Counted from the first letter of the stretch, positions 33,326 to 43,266 are shown. The stretch is 64,000 bases of DNA from Symsagittifera roscoffensis (GCF_963678635.1 NC_087068.1:28522318-28586317); one strand, 5' to 3'. A program made the numbers and translations. Notes: generated by a model not told the origin, from the letters alone.

Positions 33326-35161
33326 CTACAGACGCTCGCTCGTCCTGGAAATTCTTTTCACAGCGGTGGTCACTGCATTCCGATGAGTCACGAAAGCTCG
33401 CTTGAAAGCTCCTGCCCCAATGTCCAGCTGATATTCACTGTACACTCTGCCATGTTTCGACATATGCTTTTTCGCATACTCGTACAACCATGCAGTCATG
33501 TTAGCTCTGAACCATGGCATCAATCGTCTTCTTGCCCATATCTTCTTCACTTCCATCGGAATGTTTAGAACTTTGCACATTGTCTCAAAAAGATCTAAAT
33601 CTTTCAGACAATCTAATTTCCGCAATTGTTCTCTCGTTGGTGCCTCCTTCCTGATGCTGTCAGGCTTCTTGCGTTCATTGGCACCGTGCAAACGGTCAGT
33701 ACCGCGCAACTGAACTTCTGCCAGAGAGTAGTGAACAAACACACCATCATTGATTCCCACAGTGCTTCCTGCTCATCTGATCCTCTGGAGATATCATTCG
33801 TCCCAACTAAGATCATCACATTGGGTATCTTCCCTGGATTCATCAGCTCCACCATGCGATATAATTGGGCAATCGTCGCGCCTCCAAAGGCCATCACCGT
33901 GGTGACCCATGAGGTCCTCAAATTCGACAGCACTCTGACTAAGCTGTTTCCCAATATCAGGTGAGATGTCCCGAGTGGTGGTTGCTGCAGGTTCACAGCC
34001 GGGCTCCAGGTAGCTCGATTGAAACAGGCCCTCGGATCTGTCTCCGGAACTCCCGTGAAATTATACTTCAATTGATTATTCTTCTGCACGTCTATTACAC
34101 GAGACACTTTCTTCGCTGGCATCTTCCTTACTTTCCTCTCTGGGATTCTCGAGTTCCCCATGAGTGGTGTCACGTTACTCATCCCTTGTCTGATTACTGT
34201 CTGGGAGAGTTGTACTCTGCCCGTATCGTCAATCGTTCCATAGGGTGCAGTCACCCCGGAACCTGGTGCATTCTTGTTAGCGACCAATCGTCCAGCTGTC
34301 TCTATCAGTTTTCTCACTGTCTGTTCTACGACGGGATCACCCAAGGTGTCACTAGGATCCGGGATTGTTACTCGGTTCGTCTCTGCTGGAAGCCGTGTCT
34401 CCGTTGTTTGACTCATTTCTCGAGGTGTCAAGAGCTCCATCGGGGACTGCCCACGAGGAATATCCCTTGCAGGTATCACTTTCTCCACGGCCGTTGTCAA
34501 CGCCACCTGCTCCGATCGCTCTTTGTATTTCGATCTCTTGACCCTGCTTTTTGTTGCAGTCTTCAAACAACTTTCTCCACATTTCCCGGTCTTCCTCCAT
34601 CGCCAGCATGGTCTTCGTCATATCGTCTAACTCCTTCTTCGTACTTCTCAGCTGATCGTTCATCTCGTCCAGATCTTGTATGGTTTGGTTCGTCTGAACC
34701 TTCTGTGTTACTTTCGCCCTTTTTGGTGGCACAGCTGCTCTCAGTGGTGAACCAGACGAGGTCGCCTCGCTGTTCATCTCCCGATGCATTCTCGTCAGCC
34801 CAGGTTTAGGCTTAGAGGGCATTGGCATCTCACCTGGTTGGTAAGTCCTAGAACTTCCCAATCCAGGCTCATTCGCCAAGTCACTCCCTGAGAGAGCCCC
34901 GTTTCTCCACCTCATCACTCTCATGTTCGGGCGGTCTAGTACTCCTCTTTCTCCATATGCTGCCATCAACAGGACTTCCGTGGGGCGGTCCCCACGGTTG
35001 TCGTGCCCCAAGATGTTGATCAGGGCGGTCAGCAACATGACCACCTCTGGGTCCTCCAGAGCGAAGTCTCGTTCGATCAGCCGACGATAGATCGCATCTA
35101 CCATCGGTCCTACATATGCCTCTGCCAGGTCCATCAATTCATCCAGGTTGAAATTGTCCAT
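33326..35161 (-). pseudogene. Third ORF of element B: coiled-coil plus SGNH/GDSL-hydrolase-like protein, frameshifted
   Basis: Sits where env would be in a retrovirus-like element. It reads in three overlapping minus-strand frames (35161-34352, 34566-33613, 33760-33326), implying two indels. N-terminal part (ATG at 35159-35161): a helical, acidic region, then a basic PPKRAKV patch and a coiled coil (IQDLDEMNDQLRSTKKELDD). The middle frame contains the SGNH blocks: HLILGNSLVRVL (block I, Ser about residue 208 of that frame), FGGATIAQL (block II Gly, about 228) and ILVGTNDIS (block III Asn, about 257). The block V His/Asp is not identified, and the last frame is basic (IWARRRLMPWFRANM). SGNH esterases hydrolyse ester bonds and occur in ORF1 of some CR1 LINEs. 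No signal peptide or transmembrane segment, so not an envelope protein. Confidence 0.75.
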
Positions 35162-35556
35162 ACTGTTCTTTCCAAGTTTGATTTGATTTCGATTTCAAGT
35201 TTTGACTCAAATGAGCAAATAAATGATCAATCAGGATCTAGAAAAGGAATCACGACTGTCACAACTGTCAGTTTCACCTTAACATATATCGTTAAAATCT
35301 GCTTAAAACAGTTCAGATAAAAAGATATTTATCCTAAAATTTATTAAAATCAATTGGTTTCTAAAATTTTGGAATTCGACCTAAGATTGGACAGTCCAAA
35401 CTTTGGATCTATTCCCAAAATCGTCAATTGGTTGTTCATGGTCACTAACCCCTACTTACCCATGATCTTAATAACCTAACACATAACATAACATAACACA
35501 CATATCACATATTACATGCAACTTGGTCTTTGGCCTAACACTCTTTCGCACATCAC

Positions 35557-37950
35557 TCAGCCTATACTTAAATAATATTTCTTATGTAGATATACTTGTA
35601 TGTTCGTATCAGAGAATATCACGTGTACAAGCGCGTACAATTCCCGAGGATGCAGTCTTCCTCTATTTGGATCGTACACTGGAAGCGAAAGCTCCTTCAC
35701 GTCCATTTCCACAAGGAAGTCCCTCAGCCTCGTCAAAGACAAGACTAGATTTTCTGGGTCCACGTGCTGCTTCTCTGTCGCCCTCGTTACCAGGAAGCAT
35801 AAGTACTTTCCCGGTATTTGCGACACCGCCGGGGGTAAGGCTGCTACGCCCCCTATCCCTGGTCTTTGCTTCCAAAGGAATTCCACGTTTTTATATTCCC
35901 TCTTAAAATCTGCCGCTAGCGCTGTCCTAAAACTCATGTCTGCGGTGATTGCTATCGCACATGTTCTGTTTGTGAGTATGAAATCACTGTCTGTTAGTAT
36001 TATGTTACTGGAATATTCATTTGGTAAATTAAAATATGACTCAACTACCCTGCATTTATCAGGTTTCTTAGGTTCTTCGCCTGTTTCTGCTTCTAAGTCT
36101 CCTGTTTCTCTTGCTATTCTCAATTTTTTTATTATCAAGTTTTCAGTGTGGGTAAGTCCTACCCCCACTCCCCGGACAAAAATATCCATCGGCGTCCCCG
36201 TCGATCGCATACCGGGTATTAAGTCAAGGTTAGAAGCTGGAATGAGAAGTTGTCCTTCCTGGGCAGCCCAGGAAGGATCGTCTCGTTCAGTCTTGATGTA
36301 TTTCATGCTTTCACGATCTACGTCTTGAATCGTGACGCTGGTCTTCTCTGGATCCGAGGTCGTTTCATTCAGCCACTCTAAGACACGCAGGTTCGTCTGG
36401 TCTTGTTCATATGACTGCTGTTGCTCATCGTCAAATTCTACCTCGGGTTTCGACCAGTCGTCAACCCACTCATCGTTGTGATCATTGACTATGTCAATGT
36501 CTTGTGACACAGTTATTTCCTCTAAACCCACTACTTCCTCCACTATTTTCTTTAGATCTATCCTATCCACTACAAAGTCGTCACCGTAAGGATTGTATTT
36601 CTTTCTTGGTCTCGTCCCGTCCTTCTGACGAGTCTGCATCGTGAACGGAAGGTCCGGTTCGAAGTTCTTGGGAACCTCTGTCTGTTCGGGATCCTGCCAA
36701 TCTTCCTCTGCGTAGGGTAAGGTTTCATCGTCCGCTTCGATCTGTTCGTTTGGATCCAGGTCCAATGGTGTATCCGTACCTTCCTCTACGACTTCGTTTC
36801 CATCGTTCTTCTCCCTGGTGCCTTTTTCATTGACCTCACATGCAGGATCCATCATTAGATAATCCCCTTCTTCCATGTCTGCAGGTATACACCAGTCTTC
36901 TGTCGATGGATTGTGTGGCTTGATGTTTTCGTAGTGGGCGGCTCGGCCAGTACTTAGTCTATAAAAGCGTCCCTCTTGGTGCACCTCTGTAATCATGAAT
37001 GGTCCCCTCCATTTCTTTAGAAGCTTCTTTGTCCCTTTCGGTGGTATAACGTTCTGAAATACCCATACGTAGTCTCCCACCGAGTGAGTCTTTGCACCAG
37101 CTGCTTTCTTGTCGAATCTTTTCCTCTGCCTTGCCTGTGCCTGCTGAGTGTTTCGTCTACACAAATCGTTCAACTCCTGTTGGCGTTTGATCACATCCCT
37201 CACGTAGACCTGTGGGGACGTTTTCTTTCCCTCATATTCTGGGTAGAAGAATGTCAAGGGTAAAGACTTCTCGTGTCCCGTCAGCATCATGTGTCGACTA
37301 ACTCCAGTTGTGGAGTGTTGCGTGCTATTATAAGCTCCCATCACCTGTGGTAGGTATCTGTCCCAATCGGTCATGTACCTGGAGCAATATACCCTCAGCA
37401 TCGACACTAACGTCCTATTCTGTCTTTCCACTAAGCCATTCGTTTGAGGGTGGTATGTCGTGGAGTGAGCCTGAGCGACTTGTGACCGTCTCATAAGCTC
37501 TTTCGTAAGCTCGCCTACGAAAGCCGTTCCATTGTCCGATTGAAACGTCATTGGACAACCATGTCTTGCTATCCACGTATTGATCAGGTGGTCGCATGTC
37601 TCTTCCGCCGAGGCAGTTATGCAGGGCACGGCCTCTGCATACTTCGTGAAGTGATCTATCATGACCAAGACTTGGTTGTAACCGCTGTCTGTCATGCATA
37701 TCTTCTGGTGATCTATCTGCACCACCTCGTTGAATTCAGACGACTCAATCGATTGTAAAGGAAATCGCAACTTCCTAGGATCCTTGACCTGTTGGCATGA
37801 CAGACATGCTGTCACCCATTTCTCGCATGCCTTTTTCATCCCAGGCCACTCAAAGCGCTTCAGGATCCTCTGATACACTTTGTCGATCCCTTGATGGCCC
37901 ATCTGATCATGCGACCTGAATAATAGTTCTGTCTGATAGAGTTGCGGCAA
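35557..37950 (-). CDS. Element B pol: integrase with long C-terminal extension ending in a macrodomain-like fold
   Basis: Last segment of the Gag-Pol frame, 797 codons. Integrase: HHCC zinc site at H14, H19, C49, C52; catalytic D80 (VQIDH), D139 (QSDNG) and E175 (GLVERQN), the D,D(35)E spacing of retroviral integrases, all intact. A GPFMITEV-type beta-barrel module follows near residue 310. Residues about 370-640 are an acidic, low-complexity linker. Residues about 649-797, to the stop codon, resemble the OARD1/TARG1 macrodomain in order and spacing: a GDLF-like strand, CAIAITADMSFRTALAADF in place of the ADP-ribose loop, GKYLCFLVTR, and KELSLPVYDP...VIFSDTNIQVYL. The first codons overlap the previous frame after a one-base indel near 37945. 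Confidence 0.85.
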   Translation of the reverse strand: MPQLYQTELLFRSHDQMGHQGIDKVYQRILKRFEWPGMKKACEKWVTACLSCQQVKDPRKLRFPLQSIESSEFNEVVQIDHQKICMTDSGYNQVLVMIDHFTKYAEAVPCITASAEETCDHLINTWIARHGCPMTFQSDNGTAFVGELTKELMRRSQVAQAHSTTYHPQTNGLVERQNRTLVSMLRVYCSRYMTDWDRYLPQVMGAYNSTQHSTTGVSRHMMLTGHEKSLPLTFFYPEYEGKKTSPQVYVRDVIKRQQELNDLCRRNTQQAQARQRKRFDKKAAGAKTHSVGDYVWVFQNVIPPKGTKKLLKKWRGPFMITEVHQEGRFYRLSTGRAAHYENIKPHNPSTEDWCIPADMEEGDYLMMDPACEVNEKGTREKNDGNEVVEEGTDTPLDLDPNEQIEADDETLPYAEEDWQDPEQTEVPKNFEPDLPFTMQTRQKDGTRPRKKYNPYGDDFVVDRIDLKKIVEEVVGLEEITVSQDIDIVNDHNDEWVDDWSKPEVEFDDEQQQSYEQDQTNLRVLEWLNETTSDPEKTSVTIQDVDRESMKYIKTERDDPSWAAQEGQLLIPASNLDLIPGMRSTGTPMDIFVRGVGVGLTHTENLIIKKLRIARETGDLEAETGEEPKKPDKCRVVESYFNLPNEYSSNIILTDSDFILTNRTCAIAITADMSFRTALAADFKREYKNVEFLWKQRPGIGGVAALPPAVSQIPGKYLCFLVTRATEKQHVDPENLVLSLTRLRDFLVEMDVKELSLPVYDPNRGRLHPRELYALVHVIFSDTNIQVYLHKKYYLSIG
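36168..36178 (-). other. Internal copy of the polypurine-tract 11-mer
   Basis: TGTCCGGGGAG on the minus strand, followed by TGGGGGTAGGA, a longer purine-rich run than the one beside the LTR. It lies within the pre-macrodomain linker. Confidence 0.6.
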
Positions 37951-40144
37951 TACTATATTTGTATAAGACCTTGTCTTCTTCTCTTCTCCTGCAAGCCACG
38001 ATGCCGTCCTTGTTCAGATATAATCTCCCCTCCTTCTGCATGAAGTATTGTCTCAGGATCCTATAGCTGTCTTCTTCCAGGTCACCTTTGTCAGGTGCAC
38101 CGTTTTCTATCCACCTTTTTAGGTTGCTTGTCATGCGATCATTTCTCTGCGCCCTTAGAAGGTCCGAGAGTCTGTATCTCGCCTTCAAGTACGTCTTCAT
38201 GACTCTCATCTGACTATTCAGCTCGTTGGGCTGATGTGTGTCTTCTTCCATCTTAACGCACCAAATCTTCGCCAACGGTTGTGTTTCTTGCTGAAACGGC
38301 TGAAGATCAGTCCTGACTACCTCTTTCTGTGGCAACAGGCTTATCGAACGTTTCGATACCGCTATCGTTTCTAAGTCATCCGCTGCGTTGTCAAAGACTC
38401 TTTCGCTTGGTAGTAGGTAGCGATCACTGTCAGGATCCTGGTACACTTCTCTGTCCAGGTCCTTTGCCCGAGTTTCCACTAGTAGTGTGTGTATCGCTAG
38501 TTCTGACAATTCCGATCCCGAGGTCGAATTCCTGTCGGAATAGGTATCCATTCCTGAGTTTCGGGAATCATCATCCGTCGAAGGTGTTGCGCTGGAGACT
38601 GCACGCTCCTCCAGATCATGTCTGTATTTCCTTCGCATCCATCTGAACTCCCCGGACAAAACCTTGTTCTCTAGGTCCTGTTTCTCATCAGGAATTTTCT
38701 CGTCTATCTCGGACTCCCCGGACAAATTCACTTGTCCCGGGTGTTGATCTTGTGATCGCTGGTTTTTCTCCTTATCCTTCTCCCCGGACAAATAGTCTTG
38801 CAGCAGATTTTGTTTTACCACTTCACCCTCTTTATCCCGGTCTACAAATGTGACAGTTTTCTTTTGCTTGCCGCTCTCCTGTCCTTTCTGTCCGTAAGAA
38901 GTACTGGTTAAAATCTCTTGGGGTATTGAGGATACTAGTTGCTGAACTATTGTCCTACAATCCCTCTCGTTCTCTTCGTGTTGTCGTCTGGACGGCATGA
39001 TCTTGACCTTCTCACTGACTGTTAGCGATGCCACTGCTGCTGTCCACTCGGGGTTATCTCTGGTCACTTCTCTTTCTAACAATCCACCCAGCATCCGCAT
39101 CACTTGGGGTGTGACTTGCACCGTTTTATCCAATAATGAGAGGCTGTTTATATTCATGCGAGAGAGTTCTTGCTGGACCAGGTTCGAGCGCAGCAACAGA
39201 TCCAATGGGACCGGGTCCTCCCTTGACAGGATCTTTATCTCTGCTGCTTTCTCTACAGGTAACTCAGGATGCCCTGGAATTGGATGTCCAGACTTATCCA
39301 ACCATCTCGTTAAGGGAAGCGCTTCATAAGTTTCTTTGTCCAGAAACGAGAATCCCTCCTTTACTTCCGCCTGATTGGCCTGCTTCTGCTCCAATCTTTC
39401 ATAGAACTCAGTTTTCTTACTGAGGCTGTAAGCATTCTGGTGTTTATCACGCATCCTATGTTCGATTATCATATGGTAGCCATCCAGTCTTACTATCCAT
39501 CTACCAATATAACTCTGATCCATCGAGTAGGTCTTCAACCAGGATAACGCTCTGTTGTCCACGCGTAACTTGAAGGGAGCGCTCCCCAAGTATGCACGGT
39601 ACTTCTCCACGAAGGTGACTACTGCAAACATTTCTGCTTTTGGTGCGCCATATTTCATCTCTGTGTCACTCAAGACTTTGCTGCCGTATGCAATGGGACG
39701 GAGAACTGTTCTTCCGTTCCATTCTTGCTCTTGATGCAATATTCCTGAGATGGCCACCACCGATGCGTCTGTGTCAAGAACATACATGCCCTTTTCTGTA
39801 GGCATGCCCAGCACTGGCGCTTCGCACAGTTCCCGCTTTATGTTCTCGAAAGCAACTTGTGCCTCATCGTTCCATTCGAACTTCTTCCCTTTGTTGCGCA
39901 TCAGCTTCTGCATCGGATACACCTTGTCCGCATGTCCTTTAATGAATTCACGGTAGTAATTGGCAAACCCTAGGAAGCTCATGAGCTGTGTGTCCGTTCT
40001 AGGAGCTTTCCATGTCAGCACAGCCTCTACTGCTTCTGGATCTGGCCTCACACCATGCCTGTCCACCATTCTTCCCAGGTACTTGATCGAATCCCTAAGG
40101 ATTTCACATTTCGATGGTTTGCATTTCAAGCCTGCTCTTTTCAT
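37907..40144 (-). CDS. Element B pol: RT C-terminus, RNase H and linker
   Basis: Middle segment of the pol frame, 745 codons, cut off from the preceding frame by a one-base deletion (CTGAGG where A has CTAGAGA) near 40180. Residues 1-110: reverse transcriptase thumb (LGFANYYREFIKG). Residues about 120-250: RNase H with D126 (DTDAS), E171 (GAPKAE) and D196 (RVDNRAL). The fourth catalytic aspartate, expected in a NADSLSK motif, is Tyr (NAYSLSKK, residue 239), which should cripple RNase H in this copy. The remaining 480 residues are an acidic linker before integrase, with LSGE repeated three times at 22-residue spacing; the repeats are encoded by the TGTCCGGGGAG motif. Confidence 0.85.
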   Translation of the reverse strand: MKRAGLKCKPSKCEILRDSIKYLGRMVDRHGVRPDPEAVEAVLTWKAPRTDTQLMSFLGFANYYREFIKGHADKVYPMQKLMRNKGKKFEWNDEAQVAFENIKRELCEAPVLGMPTEKGMYVLDTDASVVAISGILHQEQEWNGRTVLRPIAYGSKVLSDTEMKYGAPKAEMFAVVTFVEKYRAYLGSAPFKLRVDNRALSWLKTYSMDQSYIGRWIVRLDGYHMIIEHRMRDKHQNAYSLSKKTEFYERLEQKQANQAEVKEGFSFLDKETYEALPLTRWLDKSGHPIPGHPELPVEKAAEIKILSREDPVPLDLLLRSNLVQQELSRMNINSLSLLDKTVQVTPQVMRMLGGLLEREVTRDNPEWTAAVASLTVSEKVKIMPSRRQHEENERDCRTIVQQLVSSIPQEILTSTSYGQKGQESGKQKKTVTFVDRDKEGEVVKQNLLQDYLSGEKDKEKNQRSQDQHPGQVNLSGESEIDEKIPDEKQDLENKVLSGEFRWMRRKYRHDLEERAVSSATPSTDDDSRNSGMDTYSDRNSTSGSELSELAIHTLLVETRAKDLDREVYQDPDSDRYLLPSERVFDNAADDLETIAVSKRSISLLPQKEVVRTDLQPFQQETQPLAKIWCVKMEEDTHQPNELNSQMRVMKTYLKARYRLSDLLRAQRNDRMTSNLKRWIENGAPDKGDLEEDSYRILRQYFMQKEGRLYLNKDGIVACRRREEDKVLYKYSIAATLSDRTIIQVA
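38649..38790 (-). repeat. Three internal copies of the polypurine-tract 11-mer
   Basis: TGTCCGGGGAG at 38649-38659, 38714-38724 and 38780-38790, spaced 65 and 66 bp. Each encodes LSGE in frame. Sequence between the copies is not conserved, so this is a motif repeat and not a plain tandem duplication. Confidence 0.75.
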
Positions 40145-43100
40145 ACATCCGAAGACCTCATCGAGCCGATCAATGTGATCCTCAGGGTCGGTGTCGCAAT
40201 GACTACATCATCCACGTAGCACATCAAGAGATTCCCGTACTTTTTGGTCACTCCTGTCAAAGCCTGAGCCATCAGCCTTTGAAAAGTTGCTGTTGCATTG
40301 CACAAGCCGAAGGGCATCCTCTTCCACTGGTACAACCCCAATTCGCATGCGAATCCGGTTTTCTCTCTGTCCTTCTTTCGCAGAGGAACCTGCCAGAAGG
40401 CAGAACCCAAGTCCAATGTGGTGAAGAACTTTGCATCACCAAGTTTGGATAGGCTCTCGTCTATTCGCGGTATCGGGTACGCATCTTTAATCGTTACCGC
40501 GTTCAAGTAACGAAAGTCGCAACAAAATCTAAGCTGCCCCCCTTTCTTTTTCGCCATGACCACCCCGCAAGCCCACGGCGATTTCGAGGGTTCTATCATG
40601 TCGTATTCAAGCAACATTTCTATTTCCGCTCGGCACGCTTCCGATTTATGTGGCGTCATTCGCCTTGCGCCTTCCCTATGGGGAACGGCGCCCTCTTCTA
40701 GTTCGATTTCGTGTTCGACGAAATTACAGCAACCGATGTCCGCCTTGTGTTTTGAAAATACTTCGGCGTTCCGATCTAGGAGGTCCCGCAATTTTTCGAA
40801 ATCTCCCTCACCTATTTTTCCCTTCAAATGTTCTATCTCTGGCAAAACCGGTTTGTCAGATTCTAGTTCGTATGACGAGGGGCGTTCCGGAAAATTCGAG
40901 CAGCTTGATAAGCCGTCGTCCGTTTCGGATTTCATTGAAAACAATTTATGAATAGATTTTAATTCATTAATTCTCTTTAAGATTTTATCTTTATTTGCAT
41001 GATAAGGACAGTCTTTCACATTATTCTTCTTCAAGTTTTGTGTCTCCTCATAGTCAGTCCTCATCGGCAAGGCGTAGCCAAGCTTCTTTCCACGCTGGAT
41101 TGAAACCGTGGTGTCCAGTGTGTTCAATAACACACTGACACACAGTCCGTTTCGCGTTACCGAGAAGCTCCGGCCTAAAATCACCGAACTCTGACTATTT
41201 GGATTCGGTACTAAGCAAACCTGTTTGCTATCACTTAACGAATTTAAATTTCTCATTCTAAAAGTTGCTACTACAGCTTGTCCTGGTTGTAACTTTACTT
41301 TTCTATCCAAAAAAACTGGTACCTTATTTTCATCTGTTATTATCCTATTAATTGGTCTCTTAACATACTTTCGGTCCGGGTTTCTAATCCGTATTAGACC
41401 GTTGTTCAAGTCAATCATCACGTCAAAATTCCTGACAAAATCTCTGCCCAAGATGAATTGGTCGGCGTCGTCCAGATTCTCTACCACCAGGAAGCTCATC
41501 CAAAGGTCTCGTCCTCCCATGTGAAGGACCGTTATCGGTGTTCTTCCGGCTACGTAGATGGCTCCTCGATTTGCGGCGGCCAGTCGGAGGTTCGTAGGAA
41601 TCAGATCTTCCCATGTGAAGCCCATTCTTTCCCAAGTTTTTATCGGCATCACACTCACCACCGCTCCTGTGTCCAGAAGCCCTGTGACTCCGATTTTTGT
41701 TCCGTTGGTGTCGAGCAGGTGTGCTGTCACATCTGCTTCATATCCAATGTGTACCGCGTCTTGTTCCATCATGGCGTCATGGCCTATCCTGCGGACTTTG
41801 AGTTCCTCTTCACCCAAATAGATCTGCCCTATTTGGTCATCATCTGTTGTTACATAAGTCCTGGTGTAGATACTGATCCCATCCACGTTCAGCATCACTT
41901 GATACGGCCCATAGACTTCTAGGTAGCGTCCATGAAGTTTCTTCATGCGAGGGCCACCCGTGGTCAGTAGTGCCCTCACAGCCCTCGACTCGGTGCGTGG
42001 CTCCATCTGCCTCAGATAGTCTGCATATGTGTCCAAATGCATCAAAGTGAACTCAGACGGTTCACTCCGATTTCTGATTACCTGATGCCCTGCCACCGAG
42101 ATTATCGACTGTATTTTACTTCCTTGCGGTGCCATACCGAACCTCTGACCAGAGATAACATTAAGTTTCATGCTCAAGCTGCTTGGTGCTTTTGCCTCTT
42201 CAACTTCCGTTGCTTCAAAGGCGTTCAGTTGCTCCTGTAATTTTTCATTCTCCAGCTCGAGTTTCACATTTTGCTCAATCTCTTTCGTCACTAGTTCCTG
42301 CTGTACTCTATTTATAGCATCCCTCGCAGCTGCCCTATAATCGATTTTGAAGTCATCGGCCGCCGTTGCTGGTTCCGGTTCACATGCTTCCTCTGTTACC
42401 GCTTGCATCTTCTTTGCCACCAGCTCTTGAGGTTTATCCTTTCTGCGTGCCTCCGCTTCACTCCAAAGTCGAGCCTTGCTGGCTTTCACTCCTGACAAAG
42501 CTTCTTCATGTCTTGGATGCTTGATGTCTGCTACTGCATCCCAGAATTGCGGACAATCTGATTTAAAATGACCTTCCAAGTTACAAAAGAAACACCTCGG
42601 GCCGAATTTCGCAATTACTCCTCTCATGAAATCCTCATGATCCAACTCTGACGCATCTTCGTCCTCGATGCTAAAGCCTATTGCTTTCATGCCTTGTTTG
42701 TAAGCTGGGCATGCTGACACATGATGGTCCGTTGAACTGCAATTAGCACAAGAGCGTCTCTTGTCCATATCATCCCTCGGTTTGTACCAATTGTTCCCTT
42801 GGTTCGCTGGTCCGTTGTTAAAATTGCCATAATTGTTCTTGTAATATCCAGATCTCGAAGGAGGTTTCAACAAAAGATACTCTTTTGATTTGAGCCTCAA
42901 CTCCTCCGGTGTTGGCGCATTAGTTGATAGTGGTGTGTAATGTGTTGCTAGCATCGTACGAAGTTCATCATTTTTCACACCATCGATGAATTTTGAGGCT
43001 ACGGCCAGGTTCATCCTTCGGTTTGACTCATCCGGTTGGCTGCGTCTTCTCAGCATTTCCAAATCATCGAGAAACTTGTCTATTGTTTCATCTTCTCGTT

Positions 43101-43266
43101 GCCTCCGTTTCTCGAAGCGCATCATCGCCTGGTGCCCCTGCACCCCTGATCCGAAGCGGTTTAACAAGATTTCGAAGATTTTCTCAGCAGTGTCACGTTG
43201 ATACTGTTTCTTGGCCATGACACAGTTCAGGCTGTCCCTTCTAAGTTGCTGGTGAGCGCGCTGCAT
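40141..43266 (-). CDS. Element B Gag-Pol: capsid C-terminus, two zinc knuckles, protease, RT
   Basis: 1,041 codons in one frame, with no gag stop between Gag and Pol, so this lineage makes a single polyprotein. Capsid-like segment (KIFEILLNRFGSGVQGHQAM) at residues 29-48. CCHC knuckles at C173-C186 and C225-C238. Retropepsin LLDTGAVVSVMP with D532, and ILGRDFVRNF downstream. Reverse transcriptase from about residue 850: FCCDFRYLNAVT, PRIDESL, TLDLGSAFWQ, KRMPFGLCNA, and the catalytic YVDD at about 1017-1020. The frame is lost near its end by a one-base deletion. Element A matches throughout at roughly 60-70 percent by eye. Confidence 0.9.
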   Translation of the reverse strand: MQRAHQQLRRDSLNCVMAKKQYQRDTAEKIFEILLNRFGSGVQGHQAMMRFEKRRQREDETIDKFLDDLEMLRRRSQPDESNRRMNLAVASKFIDGVKNDELRTMLATHYTPLSTNAPTPEELRLKSKEYLLLKPPSRSGYYKNNYGNFNNGPANQGNNWYKPRDDMDKRRSCANCSSTDHHVSACPAYKQGMKAIGFSIEDEDASELDHEDFMRGVIAKFGPRCFFCNLEGHFKSDCPQFWDAVADIKHPRHEEALSGVKASKARLWSEAEARRKDKPQELVAKKMQAVTEEACEPEPATAADDFKIDYRAAARDAINRVQQELVTKEIEQNVKLELENEKLQEQLNAFEATEVEEAKAPSSLSMKLNVISGQRFGMAPQGSKIQSIISVAGHQVIRNRSEPSEFTLMHLDTYADYLRQMEPRTESRAVRALLTTGGPRMKKLHGRYLEVYGPYQVMLNVDGISIYTRTYVTTDDDQIGQIYLGEEELKVRRIGHDAMMEQDAVHIGYEADVTAHLLDTNGTKIGVTGLLDTGAVVSVMPIKTWERMGFTWEDLIPTNLRLAAANRGAIYVAGRTPITVLHMGGRDLWMSFLVVENLDDADQFILGRDFVRNFDVMIDLNNGLIRIRNPDRKYVKRPINRIITDENKVPVFLDRKVKLQPGQAVVATFRMRNLNSLSDSKQVCLVPNPNSQSSVILGRSFSVTRNGLCVSVLLNTLDTTVSIQRGKKLGYALPMRTDYEETQNLKKNNVKDCPYHANKDKILKRINELKSIHKLFSMKSETDDGLSSCSNFPERPSSYELESDKPVLPEIEHLKGKIGEGDFEKLRDLLDRNAEVFSKHKADIGCCNFVEHEIELEEGAVPHREGARRMTPHKSEACRAEIEMLLEYDMIEPSKSPWACGVVMAKKKGGQLRFCCDFRYLNAVTIKDAYPIPRIDESLSKLGDAKFFTTLDLGSAFWQVPLRKKDREKTGFACELGLYQWKRMPFGLCNATATFQRLMAQALTGVTKKYGNLLMCYVDDVVIATPTLRITLIGSMRSSDV

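Noticed and set aside
33961-34809. 282-codon + strand open frame
   Set aside because: It lies antisense to the SGNH-bearing third ORF of element B, whose motifs are clear; the + frame has no motifs and is compositionally odd (Ser/Arg/Cys-rich).
34352-35161. Envelope glycoprotein at the env position of element B
   Set aside because: No signal peptide, cysteine pattern, furin-like site or transmembrane helix; coiled-coil and SGNH motifs instead.
35600-36328. 242-codon + strand open frame
   Set aside because: Antisense to the macrodomain-like end of pol in element B; a mirror of GC-rich coding sequence.
43227-43266. Programmed frameshift within Gag of element B
   Set aside because: Element A reads through the same place in one frame, and B differs by one missing base; no slippery heptamer is evident. 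A mutation is simpler.
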